Assembly: GCA_025464695.1 (NCBI GenBank)
Contig: JAODNQ010000295.1
Span: 1 to 6,474, forward strand
Reading direction: 5' to 3'
Length of the DNA: 6,474 nt
DNA from: Frankiales bacterium
Lineage (GTDB): Bacteria; Actinomycetota; Actinomycetes; Mycobacteriales; SCTD01
The notes beneath the pieces were generated by a model. It saw nothing but the letters and a program-made list of their open reading frames with translations. It was not told the DNA's origin and searched no databases. Below are positions 1 to 6,143 of the stretch, one piece after another. The position numbers and the translations under genes were made by a program. Each line of letters starts with the position of its first letter. The first letter of the stretch is position 1.

Positions 1-196
1 GGGCACCAGCGACGACGGCGCGGCGCACGACGTCGGCGACGACTCCCGCGCCCGGAGCGGCTCGGGCGGCCGGAGCGGCTCCGACGACGGCGCCACCCAC
101 GACGGCGCCGCCCACGACGGCGCGTCCCACGACGGCGCCGCCCACGAGGACGGCGACGACCGCGGCGGCTCGGGCGGGCACGGCAGCGACGACTGA
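1..196 (+). CDS. 3' end of unidentified protein with Asp/Gly/His-rich repetitive tail (partial)
   Basis: The open frame starts at base 2 and ends at TGA 194-196; the 5' part is outside the window. Almost every third codon position is G or C, as expected for a real gene in this genome. The 64 visible residues are low complexity: about 15 Asp, one Glu, six His and many Gly, Ser and Ala, with no hydrophobic stretch. The middle contains tandem five-residue units of the form HDGA(A/S/T). Such a tail is probably disordered and acidic, and could bind metal ions, but that is inference. No domain is visible, so the function is unknown. The stop lies 52 nt before the sensor kinase start with no clear terminator between, so the two may be co-transcribed and the product may be functionally linked to the two-component system. 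Confidence 0.7.
   Translation, partial: GTSDDGAAHDVGDDSRARSGSGGRSGSDDGATHDGAAHDGASHDGAAHEDGDDRGGSGGHGSDD
83..148 (+). repeat. 15-bp in-frame tandem repeat encoding HDGA(A/S/T)
   Basis: Four consecutive 15-bp units (83-97, 98-112, 113-127, 128-142) and a degenerate fifth (143-148) follow the pattern CACGACGGCGCC plus one Ala, Ser or Thr codon; the first unit has GAC in place of CAC. They encode DDGAT, HDGAA, HDGAS, HDGAA and then HE. The units keep the reading frame, so copy number could change by slippage without breaking the protein. Confidence 0.75.
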
Positions 197-237
197 ACCG
201 CCCCCGCACTGCCGCCCGCGACACTGGAGGCCGACCC

Positions 238-246
238 GAGGAGGAG
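238..246 (+). promoter_or_regulatory. Ribosome binding site of the sensor kinase gene
   Basis: A strong Shine-Dalgarno stretch GAGGAGGAG is present; its AGGAGG core (239-244) is 4 nt before the GTG at 249. This fixes the kinase start at 249 rather than at the later in-frame GTG codons, and contrasts with the three SD-poor, apparently leaderless genes elsewhere in the window. Confidence 0.75.
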
Positions 247-248
247 CC

Positions 249-1583
249 GTGCACGACGAGAGCGGACCCCGCGCGTGGGTGTCGGTGTCGGTCGGTCGCG
301 CCGTGGCGGTGTTCCTCGTCGCCGGCCTGCTCGCCATGGTCGGCGTCGGGGTGCTGCTCGGCCTCGCACAGCGACGGGCCGCGGTCGCGGAGGCGGTGCG
401 CGACGCCCGCACGCTCACCAACCTCGAGGCCCACGACGTCGTCGGGCCGGCTCTGTCGAGCGAGGCCCTGCGGCCGGGCCCGGCCCGCGACGCCCTCGAC
501 CGAGTCGTCCGGGAGCGCGTGCTCGGCGACCTGATCGTCCGGGTGAAGGTCTGGGACGAGACGGGGCTGGTCGTCTACTCCGACGACGCCTCGCTCGTGG
601 GCCAGCGGTTCCCCCTGCCGGAGGACGAGCTGGTCGCGCTGCGGACCGGCCGGACGGCGGCGGAGCTGAGCGACCTCGACGAGCAGGAGAACCGGGGTGA
701 GCGCCGCTTCGGACGCCTGCTGCAGGTGTACCTCGGGGTGCAGACGCCCAGTGGGCAGCGCCTGCTGTTCGAGACCTACCAGCCGTACGCGTCGATCCGC
801 GAGGCGAGCCACCGGCTGTTCCTGTCGGAGCTGCCCGTGCTCGTCGGCGGTCTCGTGCTGCTGTACCTGCTGCAGGCGCCGCTGGCCTACCGGATGGCCG
901 TGCGCCTGCGGTCCGCGCAGCAGCAGCGCGAGGAGCACCTCGTGGCCGCCCTGGCCGCTGCCGACCGCGAGCGCACCCGGATCGCGTCGGACCTGCACGA
1001 CGGCGTGGTCCAGGACATGGCCGGCGCCAGCTGGCAGCTCTCGGCCAGCGCGGAGCGGGTGCGCGCCACCGGGGACGTCGCGGCCGCGGACGCCGTCGAC
1101 CGCACCGCTCGGGACCTGCGCCGCTGGGTGCGCGAGCTGCGCAGCCTCATCGTGACGGTCACCCCGCCGGCCCTCCACGACCTGGGCCTCGGGCCGGCGC
1201 TGACCGACCTCGTGGCCGTGCTCGAGGGCCGCGGCACCCGGGTCGAGCTCGACGTCGACGGCGTCCCGCCGCTCGAGGAGGCCGACGAGGTGCTGGCGTT
1301 CCGGGTCGCGCAGGAGGCCGTGCGCAACGTCGTCCGGCACGCCGCCGCGGCGCGGGTGCAGGTGTCCGCCGGGGTGCGCGACGGCGCACTGGTCCTCGCC
1401 GTCGCCGACGACGGCCGCGGGTTCGACCGTGCCGCCCTGCCGCGGGGCCGCGGCAGCGTCGGGCTCGAGCTCCTGACCGCCGTGGTGGCGGCGCAGGGCG
1501 GGTCCGTCGACGTCGCGTCCGCGCCGGGCGCCGGCACGACGCTGACCCTGCGCCTGCCGGTCCGCGTGCCGGTGACGCCGTGA
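249..1583 (+). CDS. Two-component sensor histidine kinase, HisKA_3 / NarL-partner type
   Basis: Membrane-bound sensor kinase of 444 aa that should autophosphorylate on histidine and pass the phosphate to the regulator encoded immediately downstream. Layout: a short cytoplasmic N-terminus, TM1 at about residues 17-40, an extracytoplasmic sensor region at about 41-192, TM2 at about 195-216, then the kinase core. The sensor region contains VKVWDETGLVVYSDD (99-113) and GVQTPSGQRLLFETY (163-177), which look like a Cache/PAS-like fold. The HisKA_3 motif DLHDGVVQ places the phospho-acceptor at His250, with Asp251 and Gln255 forming the DxxxQ motif linked in this family to kinase and phosphatase activity. 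HATPase_c shows the N box QEAVRNVVRHA (355-365), G1 box DDGRGFD (387-393) and G2 box GSVGLELL (402-409), all intact. The GTG start is supported by a strong Shine-Dalgarno site. The stop overlaps the regulator start by 4 nt (GTGA). The ligand is not deducible from the sequence. Confidence 0.96.
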   Translation: MHDESGPRAWVSVSVGRAVAVFLVAGLLAMVGVGVLLGLAQRRAAVAEAVRDARTLTNLEAHDVVGPALSSEALRPGPARDALDRVVRERVLGDLIVRVKVWDETGLVVYSDDASLVGQRFPLPEDELVALRTGRTAAELSDLDEQENRGERRFGRLLQVYLGVQTPSGQRLLFETYQPYASIREASHRLFLSELPVLVGGLVLLYLLQAPLAYRMAVRLRSAQQQREEHLVAALAAADRERTRIASDLHDGVVQDMAGASWQLSASAERVRATGDVAAADAVDRTARDLRRWVRELRSLIVTVTPPALHDLGLGPALTDLVAVLEGRGTRVELDVDGVPPLEEADEVLAFRVAQEAVRNVVRHAAAARVQVSAGVRDGALVLAVADDGRGFDRAALPRGRGSVGLELLTAVVAAQGGSVDVASAPGAGTTLTLRLPVRVPVTP

Positions 1584-2221
1584 TCCGCGTCCTGCTCGTC
1601 GACGACCACGCCCTCGTGCGGCAGGGGCTGTCCGCGCTCGTCAACGCTGCCGTGGACCTCGAGCTCGCCGGCGCGGTGGCCGACGGCGCCCTGGCGGCCG
1701 CGGCGGTCGTGCAGACGGCGCCCGACGTCGTGCTCATGGACCTGTCCATGCCGGGGACCGACGGCCTGACCGCCACCCGCGAGGTCCTGCAGGTGCGCCC
1801 CGACGTCAAGGTGCTGGTGCTCACCTCGTTCGGGGAGAACGAGCGCGTCCACGCCGCCCTCGCGGCGGGCGCCGTCGGCTACCTCCTCAAGGACGCCGAG
1901 CCGGGGGACGTGCTGCGGGCCGTCCGGGAGGCCGACGCCGGAGGGGTGCCGCTGTCGCCCTGGGTCGCCCGGGCCCTGCTGCCGCAGCCGACCGCCGCCC
2001 CGACCGCCGCCCCGACCGCCGCCCCGGCCCCCGTCCTGACGGCCCGCGAGCGGGAGGTCCTCGCGCTGGTCGCCGTCGGGCTGCCGAACAAGTCGGTGGC
2101 CCGCCGGCTGGGGATCAGCGAGAAGACGGTCAAGGCGCACCTGACGCGGGTGTTCGCCGCGCTGGGCGTCGCGGACCGGACGTCCGCCGCCCTGTGGGCC
2201 CAGCGGAACGGCCTGGTCTGA
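1580..2221 (+). CDS. Two-component response regulator, NarL/FixJ (LuxR-HTH) family
   Basis: A 213-aa DNA-binding response regulator, the cognate partner of the upstream kinase. The N-terminal receiver domain (about 1-118) has the acidic pair Asp8/Asp9, phospho-acceptor Asp54 in VLMDLSMPGTDG, the switch Thr82 in LTSF and the conserved Lys104 in YLLKDA. A Pro/Ala/Thr linker (about 135-151) contains three exact PTAA units. The C-terminal LuxR-type helix-turn-helix (about 153-213) has the typical LTAREREVL opening and the recognition-helix region GISEKTVKAHLTRVFAALGV. Length and domain order are normal for the family, and no key residue is missing. The GTG start overlaps the kinase stop and has no strong Shine-Dalgarno site, so translation probably depends on termination-reinitiation from the kinase. 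Target genes are unknown; the upstream partial gene and the pair itself are possible targets. Confidence 0.96.
   Translation: MIRVLLVDDHALVRQGLSALVNAAVDLELAGAVADGALAAAAVVQTAPDVVLMDLSMPGTDGLTATREVLQVRPDVKVLVLTSFGENERVHAALAAGAVGYLLKDAEPGDVLRAVREADAGGVPLSPWVARALLPQPTAAPTAAPTAAPAPVLTAREREVLALVAVGLPNKSVARRLGISEKTVKAHLTRVFAALGVADRTSAALWAQRNGLV
1988..2023 (+). repeat. Three exact 12-bp tandem repeats in the regulator linker
   Basis: The unit CCGACCGCCGCC occurs three times without mismatch (1988-1999, 2000-2011, 2012-2023), encoding PTAA x3, followed by the related PAP. It lies exactly in the linker between the receiver and the DNA-binding domain. The frame is preserved, so copy number could vary between strains and change linker length. 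Confidence 0.9.
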
Positions 2222-2234
2222 GCCGGCGGAGGAC

Positions 2235-3239
2235 CTAGAGGACGGTCAGGACCTCGACGCCGTCGTCGGTGACCAGCACGGTGTGCTCGAACTGCGCGGT
2301 CCGGCTCTTGTCGACCGTGGTCGCGGTCCAGCCGTCGTCCCACAGGTCGTGCCGGTGGTCGCCGACCGTGATCATCGGCTCGATGGTGAAGGTCTGGCCC
2401 GGCTGCAGGACCATCGTGGCCTGCGGGTTGTCGTAGTGGAAGACCTGCGGGTCGCTGTGGAAGGTGCGCCCGATGCCGTGGCCGACGAAGGAGCGGACGA
2501 CGCCGTAGCCCTCGCCCTCCGCGTAGGTCTGGATGGCCCGGCCGATGTCGCGGACGCGGTTGCCGGGCTTCACCTGGGCGATGCCGAGCTCCAGGCTCCT
2601 GTGGGTGACCTCGACCAGACGGCGGCTCTCCTCGTCGACCTCGCCGACGAGGAAGGTCGCGTTGGTGTCGCCGTGGAAGCCGTCGAGGAAGATCGTGACG
2701 TCGAGGTTGACGATGTCGCCGTCCTTGAGGACGGTGGAGTCGGGGATGCCGTGGCAGATGACCTCGTTGACGCTGGTGCACAGCGACTTCGGGTACCCGT
2801 TGTAGCCGAGCGGGCTCGGGTAGCCGCCGCGCGCGACGCACGCCTCGTGGCAGATCCGGTCCAGCTCGTCGGTGGTGATGCCGGGACGGACGGCGGCGCC
2901 GACCTCGGCCAGCACCTCGGCGGCCGCGCGCCCGGAGACGCGCATCTTCTCGATCTCCTCCGGCGTCTTGGGCGCCGCCGAGCCGCGGTCCTTCGGACGC
3001 CCGTGCTTGTCGAGGACGTAGTCGGGCCGCGGGATCGACGCCGGGACCTCCCGGCGCGGCGACAGCTTCCCCTTCGTGACGTGCTTGGCCGCCTCGAGGG
3101 CGGCGGCCTCCTTCGCGGCGGCCTCGGCGGCGACGCGCGCCGGGTCGAGGTCGGCGATCCGGTGGCAGCGCTTGTACTTGCGCCCGCTGCCGCACCAGCA
3201 GGGGTCGTTCGCGGCCAGCTGCGGGGTCGACGTCGTCAC
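2235..3239 (-). CDS. map: Type I methionine aminopeptidase with N-terminal SEC-C zinc motif
   Basis: Cytoplasmic metallo-enzyme of 334 aa that removes the initiator methionine from new proteins. The peptidase M24 core (about 93-334) keeps all five metal ligands, Asp180, Asp191, His254, Glu287 and Glu318, with the same spacing as the E. coli enzyme, and the substrate-site His163 in ICHGIPD. The first 30 residues form a SEC-C motif, CWCGSGRKYKRCH, with zinc ligands Cys14, Cys16, Cys25 and His26. Residues 32-57 are an Ala/Glu/Lys-rich probable helix, followed by a Pro-rich linker VPASIPRPDYV (65-75) that resembles the linker of eukaryotic MetAP1 and the longer mycobacterial MetAP1c. The SEC-C motif may help bind the ribosome, as inferred for zinc-finger MetAPs. 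The GTG start at 3239 lacks a good Shine-Dalgarno site but sits 7 nt after a TAACCT hexamer, suggesting leaderless expression. The TAG stop is 13 nt from the convergent regulator gene. Confidence 0.96.
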   Translation of the reverse strand: MTTSTPQLAANDPCWCGSGRKYKRCHRIADLDPARVAAEAAAKEAAALEAAKHVTKGKLSPRREVPASIPRPDYVLDKHGRPKDRGSAAPKTPEEIEKMRVSGRAAAEVLAEVGAAVRPGITTDELDRICHEACVARGGYPSPLGYNGYPKSLCTSVNEVICHGIPDSTVLKDGDIVNLDVTIFLDGFHGDTNATFLVGEVDEESRRLVEVTHRSLELGIAQVKPGNRVRDIGRAIQTYAEGEGYGVVRSFVGHGIGRTFHSDPQVFHYDNPQATMVLQPGQTFTIEPMITVGDHRHDLWDDGWTATTVDKSRTAQFEHTVLVTDDGVEVLTVL

Positions 3240-3246
3240 GAGGTCC

Positions 3247-3252
3247 AGGTTA
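3247..3252 (-). promoter_or_regulatory. Predicted -10 element of a leaderless map promoter
   Basis: Read on the minus strand the hexamer is TAACCT, matching TANNNT, followed by 7 nt and then the GTG of map. That spacing puts the transcription start at or next to the start codon. It lies in the 21-nt gap between the membrane protein stop and map. I see no convincing -35 box, and no strong ribosome binding site competes with this reading. Confidence 0.5.
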
Positions 3253-3260
3253 GGCCGCGC

Positions 3261-4019
3261 TCAGCAGCCGGGCGAGCCGCTGACGGGCGAGCCGACGTCG
3301 ACCTGGCTGAGGACGGCGGACAGGACGCTCTGCCGCGCGCCGTCGGTCTCCTGCAGCCGGCACAGGACCCGTTCGGTCACGGTGTCGTTCTTGAGCTGCA
3401 GCACCAGGCGTGGTGCGTGGTTCAGCACCTGCAGCACGCCCCCCTCCTGCAGGACGTAGCCGACGTGGACGACCGGGGTGCCGTCCGCGCCCGTGACCGT
3501 GATGCGCTCGGCGGGCAACCACATCGCGCTCGTCGTCAGCACGTTCACCCCGACGACGCCGACCACCGCGGCCGCCCACAGGGACAGGGCCCGGGGGAAC
3601 CCCCGTACGCCGAGCAGGGAGAGCACGGGCAGCGCGAGCAGGGCGGCGGCCCGGGCCAGGGTGCCCGGCTCGACCGGGACGAAGGCGCAGGCCACGACGG
3701 CGACCGCCGCGGCCAGCAGCCCGCGTCCGGGGCGGCGACCGGTCAGCAGGTCGTGCAGGGCGAGCAGCGCCGTGCCGCTCGCCACGACGACGGCGAGCGC
3801 CGGGAGCAGGGTGGTGACGACGCCGAGCACCGTCGGCAGCAGGCCCGCGCTGCGCAGCAGGGCGAGCGACGTGCCCGTCTCGCGGCCGCCGGCGATGTAG
3901 ACGCGGGTGATGAGCAGCAGGGTGCCCGACAGGGTCAGCACCAGGCCCAGGTGCTTCTCGACCTCTGCGCCGAGGTCGCGCCGGACGGGGGCCGGCGGGT
4001 CCGGCTGCACCGCGGTCAC
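3261..4019 (-). CDS. Unrecognised five-helix membrane protein with extracytoplasmic C-terminal domain
   Basis: I do not recognise the family. From the GTG at 4019 the product is 252 aa. Hydrophobic segments lie at about 24-44, 60-88, 98-116, 120-137 and 145-165. Positive charges fall in the loops TGRRPGRG (93-100) and VRGFPR (138-143), which by the positive-inside rule places the N-terminus in the cytoplasm and the last 85 or so residues outside. That tail (166-252) looks like a small mixed beta/alpha domain and has Cys219 and a C-terminal Cys252. The start is chosen because the GTG overlaps the upstream gene's TGA by 4 nt (GTGA) and follows a strong GGGAGGGG site; the open frame extends further upstream but only inside the upstream gene. 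Coupled translation with the exported protein upstream suggests they work together. A catalytic role is not visible. Confidence 0.8.
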   Translation of the reverse strand: MTAVQPDPPAPVRRDLGAEVEKHLGLVLTLSGTLLLITRVYIAGGRETGTSLALLRSAGLLPTVLGVVTTLLPALAVVVASGTALLALHDLLTGRRPGRGLLAAAVAVVACAFVPVEPGTLARAAALLALPVLSLLGVRGFPRALSLWAAAVVGVVGVNVLTTSAMWLPAERITVTGADGTPVVHVGYVLQEGGVLQVLNHAPRLVLQLKNDTVTERVLCRLQETDGARQSVLSAVLSQVDVGSPVSGSPGC

Positions 4020-4969
4020 AGCCCCTCCCGCTCGAGCGTCACCGACAGCGAGGAGGGCAGGTCCTCGCGCAGCCAGCCCTGCCACCTGGGCTCGCCGGAG
4101 GTGCGCGTCTCCGCGCCGTAGGGGCTCTCGGACGGCCCGACCCGGGTGCCGGCCGGGGCGCTGCCGCGCCACGAGACGGTGACGGGCAGGGGCTCCCGCA
4201 GGGCGACGTCGGGCAGGGGCAGCAGGGCGGTGCCGTCGGCCCCCGTGGTCCCGACGACGCTGCCGCCCGAGTAGGCGGCGCGGACCAGCACGTCGCGGGG
4301 CGGGTCGACCCCTGCCGGCCCGGTCAGGCGCACCGCGACAGCGCTGCGCGTCCGCGTGCCCGGCACCACCTCCGCCTGCAGGGAGACCACGCGCGGGCGC
4401 AGGTCGCCCTGCCTCGCCGCGAGCCGGTACAGCTCCCTCGCCCGCTGCACCTCCCGCTCCTGGACGCCCGGGTCGGCGTCGGGGTCGACCAGGGGCGGGC
4501 TGCGCAGCTCGCCCTCGTCCTGTGCCAGGGCGGCACGGCAGGCGATGCCGACGGCCGCGTCCTCCTCACCCTCCGGGAGCCCGTTCGTGCGGGCGGCGAC
4601 CGCCACCACCCGGGCACAGCGCCGGGCACCGACCTCCTCCGGGTCGGCGTAGCCCGCGTGGTCCACGCCGATCTTCTGGCCCCGGTCCAGGCCCGTCCGC
4701 ACCACGGGCGCGGGCTCGCCCGGCGGCCGCTCGTCCCGGGCCTGGTCCGCGGCTCGGGACCAGTCGGGGTCGACCAGCACCGGCACCACCTGCTCGGTCC
4801 CGCCCAGCACCGGGTCGGCGTCGCTGCCGTCGAAGACCAGCTCGAAGGACTCGTAGGCCGTCGCCGAGCTGCCGCTGAGCCGGCGCGCCTCTCCGCCCGC
4901 GGGCAGCAGCTCGACCTCCGTGGCCGCGCCCAGCGCGAAGCTCACGACGAGCAGGGCCGCCGTGGACAT
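4016..4969 (-). CDS. Unrecognised, probably exported protein with possible Ig-like domain
   Basis: I do not recognise the family. From the ATG at 4969 the product is 317 aa. The N-terminus (about 3-16) is hydrophobic and ends in LGAAT, resembling a signal peptide with an A-x-A-like cleavage site, though it lacks the usual basic residues. In-frame GTGs at 4987 and 5005 would extend it; the one at 5005 adds Arg and His at positions 2-3 and follows a GAGGCGG stretch, so the start is uncertain. The body is acidic and polar without further membrane helices. Cys118 and Cys144 could form a disulfide outside the cell. The region around 190-270, with GTTGADGTALLPLP (240-253), reads like strands of an Ig-like beta-sandwich. 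The stop overlaps the next gene's GTG by 4 nt. It follows the prenyltransferase after about 59 nt with no clear promoter, so it may belong to that operon. Third-position GC supports coding. Confidence 0.78.
   Translation of the reverse strand: MSTAALLVVSFALGAATEVELLPAGGEARRLSGSSATAYESFELVFDGSDADPVLGGTEQVVPVLVDPDWSRAADQARDERPPGEPAPVVRTGLDRGQKIGVDHAGYADPEEVGARRCARVVAVAARTNGLPEGEEDAAVGIACRAALAQDEGELRSPPLVDPDADPGVQEREVQRARELYRLAARQGDLRPRVVSLQAEVVPGTRTRSAVAVRLTGPAGVDPPRDVLVRAAYSGGSVVGTTGADGTALLPLPDVALREPLPVTVSWRGSAPAGTRVGPSESPYGAETRTSGEPRWQGWLREDLPSSLSVTLEREGL
4022..4029 (-). promoter_or_regulatory. Ribosome binding site deciding the membrane protein start
   Basis: On the minus strand GGGAGGGG lies within the last codons of the upstream gene, with its GGAGG core (4028-4024) 4 nt before the GTG at 4019. 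It supports this GTG over start codons further upstream and indicates independent or coupled initiation at the overlap. Confidence 0.7.
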
Positions 4970-5028
4970 CGACCCCCCGACGGACACGGGCGCACCGTGC
5001 CGCACCGGCGACCGCCTCGCAAGGAGGG

Positions 5029-6090
5029 TCAGGTGGCGCGGGCGGTCGCGGCGAGGGCCAGCGCCTCGAGCACCTCGCGGGCCTCGTCGCCGAGGGGGGC
5101 GGCGCGGACGGCCTGGACGGCGTCGTCGAGCAGCGTGGCGATCAGGGTCTCGACCCGGTGGCAGGCGCCTGTGTCGGTGAGGACCTGGCGCAGCGCGGCG
5201 ACGCCCTCCTCCGACAGGTGCGGGTCGCCGAGGTGGCGCCGGACGACGGCGGCCTGCGACGGCGTCGCCTGCTCGAGTGCCATCGCGACCAGCACGGTCC
5301 GCTTGCCCTCGCGCAGGTCGTCGCCGGCGGGCTTGCCGGTCTGGGCGGGGTCGCCGAACACGCCGAGGACGTCGTCGCGCAGCTGGAAGGCCTCGCCGAG
5401 CGGCAGGCCGTAGCCGGAGTAGGCCTCGACCACCTCCGGGCCGGCCCCGGCCAGTGCCGCGCCGAGGTGCAGCGGCTTCTCGATCGTGTACTTCGCGCTC
5501 TTGTAGCGGGCCACGCGCAGGGCGCTCTCGACGGTGCCGCCGCCCTTGGCCTGCTCGAGCAGGTCGAGGTACTGGCCGCCCATGAGCTCGGAGCGCATCT
5601 CGTCGAACACCGCCTGCGCGGCCGGCAGGACCTCGGCGGGCACACCGCTGGTCGCGAGCATCTCGTCCGACCAGGCCAGGGCGAGGTCCCCGAGCAGGAT
5701 GGCCGCCCCGGCCCCGAACGCCTCCGGGTCGCCGTGCCACCCCTGCGCCCGGTGGCTGCTGGCGAAGCGGCGGTGCACCGCGGGCGCGCCGCGGCGGGTG
5801 TCGCTGCCGTCCATGACGTCGTCGTGGATGAGCGCGCAGGCCTGGAACAGCTCCAGCGCGGCCGCCGCCACGACGACCTGCTCGCTGTCGTGCCCGCCCG
5901 CGCCGCGGTAGCCCCAGTAGCAGAACGCGGGGCGCAGCCGCTTGCCGCCCGCGACGAGGTCGACCAGCGCGTCCGTGAGCGGCCCGAGGTCCTCGCTCAC
6001 GCGGTCCAGCCGCGGCACCTGCCGCCCGACGAACCCGTCCAGCGCCTTCTGCACCCGCTGGCGCAGGTCGGCGCGGTCGAGAGGGCTCAC
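5029..6090 (-). CDS. idsA2: Polyprenyl (geranylgeranyl-type) diphosphate synthase
   Basis: Class I trans-isoprenyl diphosphate synthase of 353 aa that condenses allylic diphosphates with isopentenyl diphosphate in the cytoplasm to make precursors for carotenoids, quinones or other terpenoids. Visible motifs are GGKRLRP (48-54, diphosphate binding), the first Asp-rich motif HDDVMDGSDTRRG (Asp90, Asp91, Asp94), the GQYLDL helix (172-177), KSAKYTIEKP (197-206) and the second Asp-rich motif QLRDDVLGVFGD (236-247). The first Asp-rich motif is DDxxD without the two-residue insertion of bacterial FPP synthases. Residues 4 and 5 before it are Ala86 and Cys85, which leave room for a product longer than C15; C20 is likely but unproven. 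I choose the GTG at 6090 over the GTG at 6120 because a TAGGGT hexamer lies 7 nt before it and conserved sequence begins after it. The symbol follows the recalled metF/idsA2 neighbourhood in M. tuberculosis; only the family is certain. Confidence 0.94.
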   Translation of the reverse strand: MSPLDRADLRQRVQKALDGFVGRQVPRLDRVSEDLGPLTDALVDLVAGGKRLRPAFCYWGYRGAGGHDSEQVVVAAAALELFQACALIHDDVMDGSDTRRGAPAVHRRFASSHRAQGWHGDPEAFGAGAAILLGDLALAWSDEMLATSGVPAEVLPAAQAVFDEMRSELMGGQYLDLLEQAKGGGTVESALRVARYKSAKYTIEKPLHLGAALAGAGPEVVEAYSGYGLPLGEAFQLRDDVLGVFGDPAQTGKPAGDDLREGKRTVLVAMALEQATPSQAAVVRRHLGDPHLSEEGVAALRQVLTDTGACHRVETLIATLLDDAVQAVRAAPLGDEAREVLEALALAATARAT

Positions 6091-6097
6091 GCGCGCC

Positions 6098-6103
6098 ACC
6101 CTA
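6098..6103 (-). promoter_or_regulatory. Predicted -10 element of the idsA2 promoter
   Basis: On the minus strand TAGGGT (TANNNT) is followed by 7 nt and the GTG at 6090, which predicts a leaderless transcript. A weak AGGGTGG stretch overlaps it and could act as a ribosome binding site instead if transcription begins further upstream, so this is the least certain of the three cases. Confidence 0.45.
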
Positions 6104-6130
6104 GGTCTCCCGCGCAGCACGCGCGACGAC

Positions 6131-6136
6131 TAGCCT
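6131..6136 (+). promoter_or_regulatory. Predicted -10 element of a leaderless metF promoter
   Basis: TAGCCT (TANNNT) is followed by the 7-nt pyrimidine-rich CGCCCCC and then ATG 6144. No purine-rich Shine-Dalgarno sequence exists before the ATG, so a leaderless mRNA is the best reading. Its -35 region must overlap the divergent idsA2 promoter. Confidence 0.55.
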
Positions 6137-6143
6137 CGCCCCC

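Noticed and set aside
98..142. HD/HDG motifs that might suggest an HD or HD-GYP phosphodiesterase
   Set aside because: They are part of a repetitive disordered tail without the surrounding helices or other catalytic residues.
83..148. Short tandem repeats that might suggest a CRISPR array
   Set aside because: The period is only 15 bp with no spacers, and the units are in frame inside a coding sequence.
197..248. Possible terminator between the first gene and the sensor kinase
   Set aside because: No stable hairpin followed by T residues is visible in the 52-nt gap.
887..2140. A 417-codon minus-strand open frame under the kinase and regulator
   Set aside because: It is low-complexity Arg/Ala/Ser-rich translation opposite two genes with intact motifs.
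2283..4121. A 612-codon open frame on the plus strand opposite map and the membrane protein
   Set aside because: It is antisense to map, whose catalytic residues are all present; its Asp/Gly/Arg/Val-rich composition is what a high-GC gene gives when read on the opposite strand, and it shows no domain.
4016..4969. Possible thioester-domain surface adhesin
   Set aside because: I found no Cys/Gln thioester signature and no LPxTG sorting signal; only a tentative Ig-like stretch remains.
5021..5036. A plus-strand AAGGAGGGTCAGGTG that looks like a strong ribosome binding site plus GTG
   Set aside because: It lies at the 3' end of the minus-strand idsA2 gene; the plus-strand frame after it has no recognisable product.
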